A stretch of 20,177 nt of DNA from an uncultured Bacteroidia bacterium (GTDB lineage Bacteria > Bacteroidota > Bacteroidia > Bacteroidales > UBA932): assembly GCA_902795785.1 (NCBI GenBank), contig CADBMK010000008.1, forward strand, positions 1-20,177, written 5' to 3'. A program made the position numbers and the translations under genes. Every line of letters starts with the position of its first letter. Positions within the stretch are counted from its first letter, which is position 1. A model generated the notes under the pieces. That model was not told the origin of the DNA, did not search any database, and worked only from the letters and a program-made list of their open reading frames with translations. Of this stretch, positions 1 through 5,834 are shown piece after piece.

Positions 1-354
1 CCTTTCGGTTGCGTTCTTCAGTGTGATGAGGATCCTGTTGAGGTCCAGAGGCTTCTGGATGAAGTCGTAGGCACCCTTTCTGATGCATTCTACCGCGGTA
101 TCTATGTCTCCGTGACCAGAAATCATGATGATGGCTGAATCAATGCCTTCCTTGATTGCTTTGTCAAGGAATTCGATTCCGTCCATGTTAGGCATCTTGA
201 TGTCACAGAAGATGACGTTGTATCTCTCCTTTCCGACCATGTCAAGGGCTGCGCTGCCGTCTTCGGCAACATCAACGTCATAGCCCTCGTCGCCCAGGAT
301 GTCCTTGAGGGAGTTCCTGATGGCGCGTTCGTCGTCAATTACAAGTATTTTCAT
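1..354 (-). CDS. Response regulator receiver domain, probably NtrC family (partial, 3' end outside window)
   Basis: I translated 118 codons from ATG at 354 down to the window edge; no stop is reached. The product begins MKILVIDDERAIR and is a complete CheY-like receiver: acidic pair D7-D8, phospho-acceptor D51 in CDIKMPNMDG, S79 in MISGHG and K101 in the QKPLDLNR segment. The KPLDLNRILITLKNA pattern at the end of the receiver is typical of sigma-54-dependent (NtrC/NtrX-like) regulators, so an AAA+ domain and a Fis-type HTH are expected beyond base 1, but they are not visible here. It is divergent from cmk, with 86 bp between the starts. The receiver call is firm; the output domain is inference. 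No cognate kinase is visible in this window. Confidence 0.85.
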   Translation of the reverse strand, partial: MKILVIDDERAIRNSLKDILGDEGYDVDVAEDGSAALDMVGKERYNVIFCDIKMPNMDGIEFLDKAIKEGIDSAIIMISGHGDIDTAVECIRKGAYDFIQKPLDLNRILITLKNATER

Positions 355-424
355 ATCATATTCGCTTTTGAAAACGTAACTCCGCAAATATCGGACAAAA
401 TTCTATTCTTTGGGCAATTTTTTC

Positions 425-432
425 TAATTTTG
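425..432 (+). promoter_or_regulatory. Putative -7 element upstream of cmk
   Basis: TAATTTTG matches the Bacteroidetes -7 consensus TAnnTTTG exactly. No TTTG lies at the usual distance upstream. The element ends 8 bp before the cmk ATG, which would give a leader of only a few nucleotides if it is used. The region is AT-rich, so chance matches are possible. Confidence 0.35.
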
Positions 433-440
433 CCCTGACT

Positions 441-1139
441 ATGCTAGTACCAGACATCATCATCGCGGTTGACGGATACTCTTCAACAGGCAAGAGTTCA
501 TTCGCAAAACTGCTTGCAAAAGAATTTTCGTTCCTTTACCTGGATTCCGGCGCTCTCTACAGGGGAGTGACTCTTTTCGCGCAGGAAAACGGCTTCATTT
601 CGGCTGACAATTCCATAGACGTTCCGGGCCTTGAAAAGGGAATGGAGTCCCTGGATCTGCATTTTTCAAATGTGGATGGAAAGAACGTACTGTTCTGCGG
701 GGAGAGGAATGTGGAGAAGGAAATCCGTTCGATGAAGGTGTCTTCTCAGGTCAGCCCGATAGCGGCGGTAGCCGAGGTCCGCGTGTTCGTAGACCGTAAG
801 CTTCGCGAGGCCGGAGCCTCCAAGCGCGTCGTAATGGACGGACGCGATATCGGAACCACCGTTTTCCCTAATGCGGAAATAAAACTTTTTATGACTGCCA
901 GCGCAGAGGTTCGTGCACGCCGCCGCTTCGATGAACTTCAGGCAAAGGGTGAGAACCCTCAGATGGAGGAGGTGATGAAGAATCTTCAGGAAAGGGATTA
1001 CATAGATTCCCACAGGGCTGTTTCACCTCTGGTACAGGCTCCGGACGCCTTTGTTCTGGATAATTCGGACATGACATTTGCCGAGGAACTCGCCTGGGTA
1101 CGTGGCGTCATTCAGGGAAAATTCGGAATTCTTGAGTAG
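441..1139 (+). CDS. cmk: Cytidylate kinase
   Basis: This enzyme transfers phosphate from ATP to CMP or dCMP in the cytoplasm, making CDP/dCDP for nucleic-acid and lipid precursors. The 232-residue product has the P-loop GYSSTGKS (residues 12-19), the DSGALYRG substrate-binding segment (35-42), DGRDIGT (133-139) and the late arginine-rich lid with RRR near 160 and the RDYIDS..R..SPL segment (185-197). These are the ordered signatures of bacterial Cmk, and the length is normal. The P-loop variant with SST in place of the more common AGA is usual in Bacteroidetes. ATG at 441 is chosen because the P-loop follows by the expected ten or so residues. The TAG stop at 1137-1139 directly abuts the ispH GTG start in the same frame, so the two are certainly one transcription unit. 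Confidence 0.95.
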   Translation: MLVPDIIIAVDGYSSTGKSSFAKLLAKEFSFLYLDSGALYRGVTLFAQENGFISADNSIDVPGLEKGMESLDLHFSNVDGKNVLFCGERNVEKEIRSMKVSSQVSPIAAVAEVRVFVDRKLREAGASKRVVMDGRDIGTTVFPNAEIKLFMTASAEVRARRRFDELQAKGENPQMEEVMKNLQERDYIDSHRAVSPLVQAPDAFVLDNSDMTFAEELAWVRGVIQGKFGILE

Positions 1140-2033
1140 GTGGCCGTTACAGTTGAAATAGATCAGAAATCCGGCTTCTGCGGAGGAGTCATCAGGGCTA
1201 TCGGCAAGGCCGAGGAGTTCCTGGATTCAGGCCGCGAGGGTACGCTTTACTCTCTTGGAGCCATCGTTCACAATGAGGCTGAACTGGCAAGGCTCGGATC
1301 CAAGGGCCTGGTGGCCATAGACAAGGACGGATTGAAGGATGCGGCTGGAAGGACAGTGCTCATCCGCGCCCATGGTGAACCGCCCCAGACCTATGAAAAG
1401 GCTCGCGAACTGGGTGTAAGGCTCATTGACTGTACCTGCCCGGTGGTGCTGAAACTTCAGGCAAGCATCCGCGAGGCCTATGCCCGCCTTCACAGCGGCG
1501 CTACTCACGGTCAGCTCATTATATTCGGAAAGATTGGACATGCCGAGGTCCTTGGCCTGGTCGGTCAGGTTAACGGCGATGCCCTCGTAGTGGAGAATAT
1601 GCCCATGCTCCTTGACGCCGTCAGGGAGGGAAAGATTGATTTCAATTCTCCGATAGAGGTGTTTTCCCAGACAACAAAGAGCCCGAGCGGGTATGCCGAA
1701 CTCTGCGACGCCATAAGGCAGAAAATGGCAAGCGAGGACCTTCTGGTGGTTCACAACACTATATGCTCTCAGGTGTCTTCACGCCACGCCCAGCTCAGGG
1801 ATTTCTCACGGAGCCATGACATAATCATCTTCGTGGCCGGACATGCCAGCTCTAACGGCAAGGTTCTCTGCGAGTTATGCCGCTCAGAGAATGAAAGGAC
1901 CTATCATATAGGTTCGACGGACGATCTCAGGAAGGAATGGTTCCGTGAAAACGACAGGGTAGGAGTCTGCGGCGCTACATCTACTCCGAAGTGGCTCCTT
2001 GAAGATGTGGCAAAGAAAATTTTGGAAGGTTGA
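1140..2033 (+). CDS. ispH: 4-hydroxy-3-methylbut-2-enyl diphosphate reductase (LytB)
   Basis: This iron-sulfur enzyme catalyses the last step of the non-mevalonate (MEP) isoprenoid pathway, reducing HMBPP to IPP and DMAPP. The 297-residue product has the three cluster cysteines in their family contexts: C14 in SGFCGGV, C100 in DCTCP and C209 in NTICS. It also has IRAHGE (75-80), the GHAEV segment with H134 and E136, SQTTKSPSG (176-184) and the late ASSNG (236-240) and ATSTPKW (279-285) motifs. The start is GTG at 1140, immediately after the cmk TAG and in the same frame; no other start codon precedes the conserved N-terminus. Translation is therefore expected to depend on termination-reinitiation after cmk. 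The -33 box of the efp promoter lies inside its last codons. Confidence 0.95.
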   Translation: MAVTVEIDQKSGFCGGVIRAIGKAEEFLDSGREGTLYSLGAIVHNEAELARLGSKGLVAIDKDGLKDAAGRTVLIRAHGEPPQTYEKARELGVRLIDCTCPVVLKLQASIREAYARLHSGATHGQLIIFGKIGHAEVLGLVGQVNGDALVVENMPMLLDAVREGKIDFNSPIEVFSQTTKSPSGYAELCDAIRQKMASEDLLVVHNTICSQVSSRHAQLRDFSRSHDIIIFVAGHASSNGKVLCELCRSENERTYHIGSTDDLRKEWFRENDRVGVCGATSTPKWLLEDVAKKILEG

Positions 2034-2052
2034 CGGCAAATTCATAAATTTG
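2021..2052 (+). promoter_or_regulatory. efp promoter (Bacteroidetes type)
   Basis: TTTG at 2021-2024, a 20-bp spacer, and TAAATTTG at 2045-2052 match the Bacteroidetes housekeeping consensus (-33 TTTG, -7 TAnnTTTG) in both boxes. The -33 box lies in the end of ispH. The predicted leader to the efp ATG is about 50 nt. Confidence 0.7.
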
Positions 2053-2107
2053 CGCCGCAAACTATTTGCAATCAAAAAGATAATATTTAATAAACTGATA
2101 TTTTTAT

Positions 2108-2674
2108 ATGGCAACAACAGCAGATTTCAAAAACGGCCTTTATCTTAATTTTAACGACAAGCCATGCATGATCGTATGGTTCCAGCACGTTAAGCCGGGA
2201 AAGGGTCCTGCATTCGTAAAGACAAAACTTCGTAACCTTGAAAACGGCCGTATCCTTGAGAACACCTTCACAGCAGGTGCAAAGATCGAGACCATCGACG
2301 TTGAGCGTCGCCCTTATCAGTTCCTCTACGAGGACGAGCAGGGTTACAACTTCATGCACGAGGAGACTTACGAGCAGATCAACCTTCCAAAGGACGTAGT
2401 TGAGAATGCCGACCTCATGAAGGAAGGCCAGCACGTTGAGATGATGTTCGTGGCAGGCGAGAACGAGCGCTGCCTTACCTGCGAGCTTCCTACATACGTA
2501 ACTCTTCAGGTTACTTACGCAGAGCCTGCAGTAAAGGGTAACACAGCTTCTACTTCAGCACTCAAGGAAGTTACCCTCGAGACCGGAGCAAAGATCATGG
2601 TTCCTCTCTTCATCAACCAGGACGACGTCATTACAGTTAACACAACCGACCGTTCATACGGCCAGCGCGTGTAA
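2108..2674 (+). CDS. efp: Translation elongation factor P
   Basis: EF-P binds the ribosome between the P and E sites and relieves stalling at polyproline stretches. The 188-residue product has the normal family length and the three-domain beta-barrel pattern. The N-terminal KOW-like domain carries the loop KPGKGPAFVKTK, with K32 at the loop tip, the position that is modified in many EF-P proteins. The C-terminal segment TGAKIMVPLFINQDDVITVN followed by YGQRV fits the family signature. The proline G-P next to K32 is seen in many homologues. It is transcribed from its own promoter within the ispH end and closed by a hairpin terminator 19 bp after the stop. No modification enzyme (EpmA/EpmB, EarP or YmfI-like) lies in this window. 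Confidence 0.96.
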   Translation: MATTADFKNGLYLNFNDKPCMIVWFQHVKPGKGPAFVKTKLRNLENGRILENTFTAGAKIETIDVERRPYQFLYEDEQGYNFMHEETYEQINLPKDVVENADLMKEGQHVEMMFVAGENERCLTCELPTYVTLQVTYAEPAVKGNTASTSALKEVTLETGAKIMVPLFINQDDVITVNTTDRSYGQRV

Positions 2675-2692
2675 TTTTATCTTATATGAATA

Positions 2693-2722
2693 ACGGGCGA
2701 CCTTTTGGCCGCCCGTTTTTTT
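2693..2722 (+). terminator. Rho-independent terminator of efp
   Basis: The arms 2693-2702 and 2707-2716 form a 10-bp GC-rich stem with one A-C mismatch and a TTTT loop, followed by a run of seven T (2716-2722). On the minus strand the same hairpin lies after the ald stop but has no good U-run, so bidirectional use is uncertain. Confidence 0.9.
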
Positions 2723-2735
2723 ATGCGTTTAACTC

Positions 2736-3845
2736 TTAGTCAAGACTGACCGGTTCGTATGGAAGTCCCCATACATCGGCAACAGCCTTGAAGGTAACCT
2801 TGCCTGAGACGATATTGAGGCCCTTTGCCAGGGCAGGGTCGTCTTTGCAGGCCTTCTTCCAGCCTTTGTCCGCAAGCGCAAGAGCGTATGTGAGCGTAGC
2901 GTTTGTAAGTGCCATTGTAGATGTGTAAGGAACTGCGCCCGGAATATTGGCCACGGCGTAGTGAAGAATTCCGTCTACGAAGTAAACCGGATCCTCGTGT
3001 GTAGTAGGGTGTGAGGTCTCGAAGCATCCGCCCTGGTCGATGGCAACGTCAACAAGGACTGTTCCCGGCTGCATGAGCCCCAGCATGTCCTTTCTGATGA
3101 GCTTAGGAGTCTTGTCTCCAGGGACGAGGACTGAACCTATGACTACGTCTACGTCCTTGAGCTCCTTCTTGATGTTGGCATCGCTTGAGTAAAGCGTATG
3201 GACATTGTTCGGAAGTTCGTTGCCGAGCTGGCGAAGACGTGGAAGTGATATATCTGTAATTGTAACATCGGCGCCCATTCCGGCAGCCATCCTGGCAGCC
3301 GCTTCTCCTACGATTCCGCCACCCAGGACGAGAACCTTTGTAGGAGGCACACCGGGAACTCCGTTAATAAGCTTTCCGTTACCGCCCTTCGTTTTCTGGA
3401 GATAGAAGGCTCCGTTGAGGGCTGCCATCCTTCCTGCCACCTCGCTCATAGGAGTAAGAAGCGGAAGGGACCTGTCGGCTTTCTGGACTGTCTCGTATGC
3501 GAGGCATACAGCGCCGCTTTCAATCATTGCGGTGGTGAGCTCCTGCTCACTTGCGAAGTGGAAATAAGTAAACAGCAACTGATCCTTTCTTACGAGCTTG
3601 TATTCAGGCTCGATCGGTTCCTTGACCTTGACGATCATTTCTGCCGTAGCGTAGACATCTTCTATTGTAGGAAGAATCTTCGCCCCTATCTCCTCGTATT
3701 CCTTGTCTGGAAATCCACTGCCCTCTCCGGCTGTGTGCTGTACATAAACTGTGTGGCCGTGCTTTATCATTTCAGCAACGCCCGCAGGGGTCATACCAAC
3801 GCGATTTTCCCCCTGTTTGATTTCTTTTGGAACACCGATTTTCAT
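2736..3845 (-). CDS. ald: Alanine dehydrogenase
   Basis: This NAD-dependent enzyme interconverts L-alanine with pyruvate, NH3 and NADH. Starting at ATG 3845 the product has 369 residues, as usual for the family. The known catalytic residues then fall at their standard numbers: R15 in ENRVGMTP, K75 in VKVKEP, H96 in YFHFAS and D270 in VAIDQGG. The Rossmann nucleotide-binding glycine motif is GGGIVGEAA (175-183). An in-frame ATG at 3878 would add 11 residues absent from the family and shift this numbering, so it is rejected. The gene converges on efp, with the efp terminator between them. The DUF1573 gene upstream is on the same strand, 102 bp away; no clear terminator separates them, but the gap holds paired palindromes suggesting separate control. 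Confidence 0.95.
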   Translation of the reverse strand: MKIGVPKEIKQGENRVGMTPAGVAEMIKHGHTVYVQHTAGEGSGFPDKEYEEIGAKILPTIEDVYATAEMIVKVKEPIEPEYKLVRKDQLLFTYFHFASEQELTTAMIESGAVCLAYETVQKADRSLPLLTPMSEVAGRMAALNGAFYLQKTKGGNGKLINGVPGVPPTKVLVLGGGIVGEAAARMAAGMGADVTITDISLPRLRQLGNELPNNVHTLYSSDANIKKELKDVDVVIGSVLVPGDKTPKLIRKDMLGLMQPGTVLVDVAIDQGGCFETSHPTTHEDPVYFVDGILHYAVANIPGAVPYTSTMALTNATLTYALALADKGWKKACKDDPALAKGLNIVSGKVTFKAVADVWGLPYEPVSLD

Positions 3846-3874
3846 AATGTTTTTGGGTTTTAAAGATGTGGTTT

Positions 3875-3904
3875 GCAATTGCTTGCATTTAAATTTAGCA
3901 ATTG
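3875..3904 (-). promoter_or_regulatory. Paired GCAATTG palindromes flanking a TAAATTTA box upstream of ald
   Basis: GCAATTGC at 3875-3882 and GCAATTG at 3898-3904 are spaced about two helical turns centre to centre, and flank TAAATTTA (3890-3897), a 7-of-8 match to the -7 consensus on the minus strand. The whole block is 30-60 bp upstream of the ald ATG, where an operator would sit. The regulator is unknown (Lrp-type proteins control ald in other bacteria, which is only an analogy). No TTTG box is at the expected distance. Confidence 0.35.
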
Positions 3905-3947
3905 TTGGCCAAAAGTGTTCCTAAAGAGGTAATATTTTTTAAAAGAA

Positions 3948-4541
3948 TTAGTTTTTGCTTTCCTTCTTAGTAAACCAAGGATACTTGTCGTAGTATCTTG
4001 AATAGTCTTCAGGATACTCTCCGAGGTCTATCCAGTAACCGCGCTCCTGGGATGTTCCCTGAATGGATCCCTGGATAAGGGTCTTGAGCTTTTTGTCTTC
4101 GTAGTATTGCTCCTCGTAGTCAGGACTCTTGTGATATGGAGGGACAACGTTGGTGTCGAACAGAAGAACAGCCTCTCCTTCCGGCTTGATGTTGCCGTAC
4201 AGGTAAATTTTCTGATCTACATAGCCTACGCTCTTGGATGAGTCGAACTTGAACTGGAGGGTGAGGCTCTTGCCCGGAAGGATGACGTTGTTGATCTTCT
4301 TGTCAACGGAAATGCATCCGCAGCTTGGTACTATGTCTACAAGAACAAGCGGCTCCTTTCCAATGTTGGCTATCTTGTAGCCCAGGACCAGTTCCTGGCC
4401 CTGAATCATAGGGTAGTAGTGCCTGATTGAATCCTGGACGATTATGGAAGTGTATGCCACTTTCTTTCCGCAGGAATTGGATGCCAGGGCGGCGACTATT
4501 GTTGCAGCCACAGCAAGCGCCATGTTCAGAAATCTTCTCAT
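3948..4541 (-). CDS. DUF1573-domain lipoprotein
   Basis: The 197-residue product starts with a lipoprotein signal: basic MRRF, a hydrophobic stretch, and a cysteine at 24 after SNS. The mature start CGKK lacks acidic residues, so surface export is not suggested. Residues about 40-120 form a DUF1573 immunoglobulin-like domain, common in Bacteroidetes, with SCGC (73-76) and the ILPGKSLTLQFKFDSS stretch. The C-terminal third is rich in Tyr, Glu and Lys (EYPEDYSRYYDKYPW) and is not recognised. Its start lies four bases after the CotH-like gene stop, so it is the last gene of the exopolysaccharide-like unit. Function is unknown; being a periplasm-facing lipoprotein that helps envelope assembly is inference. 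Confidence 0.8.
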   Translation of the reverse strand: MRRFLNMALAVAATIVAALASNSCGKKVAYTSIIVQDSIRHYYPMIQGQELVLGYKIANIGKEPLVLVDIVPSCGCISVDKKINNVILPGKSLTLQFKFDSSKSVGYVDQKIYLYGNIKPEGEAVLLFDTNVVPPYHKSPDYEEQYYEDKKLKTLIQGSIQGTSQERGYWIDLGEYPEDYSRYYDKYPWFTKKESKN

Positions 4542-4545
4542 TGCC

Positions 4546-5826
4546 TTACATTAATTTAATATACTTGTCCATCCAGAGTATCTTTCTGATAAGGTTCAGT
4601 TTAAGGGTTTCAACGGTCTGGCGGTACGTCATGCCGTATTCCCCGTTGATACTTCCTGTTTCTGCCGGCCACATAGGCAGGTTTATGCTCTGCGATTTCT
4701 CCAGAACCTTTGCTTCAGCGTCAATTTCCGGAAGAACTTTTTCGAACTCGAGTTTAAGCGTGTTCCATCTTTCTTTAAGTTTTGTCACATATTCCGGGTC
4801 GTTAAGCAGGAAGGCGAAGTAGGTTGTCTTCAACACGACGATGCTGTTGGAATATGCGCTGAGGAAGGTTTCATAGTCAAAGTCCCAAACAGGACCGGCG
4901 TACATCGGGGCGTCCTTGTCCTTGCTTAGGTAGAAACTCTTCGGAAATTTCAGTTCCCCGTTTCCGCAAACTTCGTTTACGAGGATGAAATCTATGAATG
5001 AGTCTACGTCTATATATTTGTTGTAGTCTCCGCCCTTAAGTTTCTCTACGTCGTAGAGACTGCTTTCGAATTCGTTCACATAGTCCTGAATCTGCTGGAA
5101 CAACGCTTCAGTAGGATTGTCCGGATCCTTGAAGGTGTACGGCATGCGCTTTTTCTCCGAGTAGAACTTGTAGTCCGCGTCAAAATAAGTGTCCAGCTCA
5201 AGAAGCGCCCCGTCATCGGAAAGGTTTACCTTATCGGCACCTATCCCTACGGCTTCCGTCACCTGATAGGTTCCAAGGTGGGTGCCGTTGAGCACCAGCT
5301 CTGCATATTGGCTCCTCGGAGTCCATTTCAGGTCAGTCCTTTCCGAAAGCAGGAAGGCAGTCCTGTTCCTGAGAAAGGATTTGTCCGCCCAGTTTGCCAG
5401 AAGGCACCACTTCTTGCTCTTAGGCATTCCCAGCATTGATGTCTTCTTCTCAAATTTCAGGTTGTAGCCCTTCTTCGGATAGGTCCTGGAAGAGTTCCCT
5501 CTTACTTTTGTGCGGCATACGCTTTCCAGGATGACAGTTCCATCACTTCCTTCAACTTTGATGGAACATCCTTCCGTAGGTGTTTTCTCCTCGCTGGCGT
5601 CCAGCTCGCTTCCGTCCGGGGTGTTTATGTATATTACCGGCAGGCCTGTCTCCTTGTATGAACCTGCATTTGTATTTTGCGTATCCCAGTTGACCGCGGC
5701 GTCCGCTTCTGTTATCGTCAGGTTATTCCAGTTAATATCAGGCTCCTTCTCCTCTGTGCCCTGTCTTTCCGTGCATGCGCTTACGCTTACCAGGAGGGCA
5801 ACTGTTCCAACTATCAGTCTTTTCAT
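4546..5826 (-). CDS. CotH-kinase-like lipoprotein
   Basis: The 426-residue product has a lipobox ending in C18 (VSAC) and then the CotH fold signatures: a beta-rich N-terminal part, RGNSS (109-113) followed by PKKGYNLKF (117-125), WCLLANWADKSFLRN (140-154), GTYQVTEA (185-192), and WDFD (314-317). CotH proteins are atypical secreted protein kinases, first known from Bacillus spore coats, and the acidic WDFD residues probably bind metal. In the segment before it (NEVCGNGELKFPKSFYL) residue E291 sits where many members have the catalytic aspartate, so activity is uncertain. The gene lies 8 bp after the TPR-barrel gene and 4 bp before the DUF1573 gene, so it belongs to the polysaccharide-like unit. 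The substrate is unknown; phosphorylating an envelope protein or the exported polymer is only a hypothesis. Confidence 0.85.
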   Translation of the reverse strand: MKRLIVGTVALLVSVSACTERQGTEEKEPDINWNNLTITEADAAVNWDTQNTNAGSYKETGLPVIYINTPDGSELDASEEKTPTEGCSIKVEGSDGTVILESVCRTKVRGNSSRTYPKKGYNLKFEKKTSMLGMPKSKKWCLLANWADKSFLRNRTAFLLSERTDLKWTPRSQYAELVLNGTHLGTYQVTEAVGIGADKVNLSDDGALLELDTYFDADYKFYSEKKRMPYTFKDPDNPTEALFQQIQDYVNEFESSLYDVEKLKGGDYNKYIDVDSFIDFILVNEVCGNGELKFPKSFYLSKDKDAPMYAGPVWDFDYETFLSAYSNSIVVLKTTYFAFLLNDPEYVTKLKERWNTLKLEFEKVLPEIDAEAKVLEKSQSINLPMWPAETGSINGEYGMTYRQTVETLKLNLIRKILWMDKYIKLM

Positions 5827-5834
5827 TAACGTTT

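Noticed and set aside
3846..3878. Upstream ATG of ald at 3878
   Set aside because: It adds 11 residues outside the family; with ATG at 3845 the catalytic residues fall at their standard numbers R15, K75, H96 and D270.
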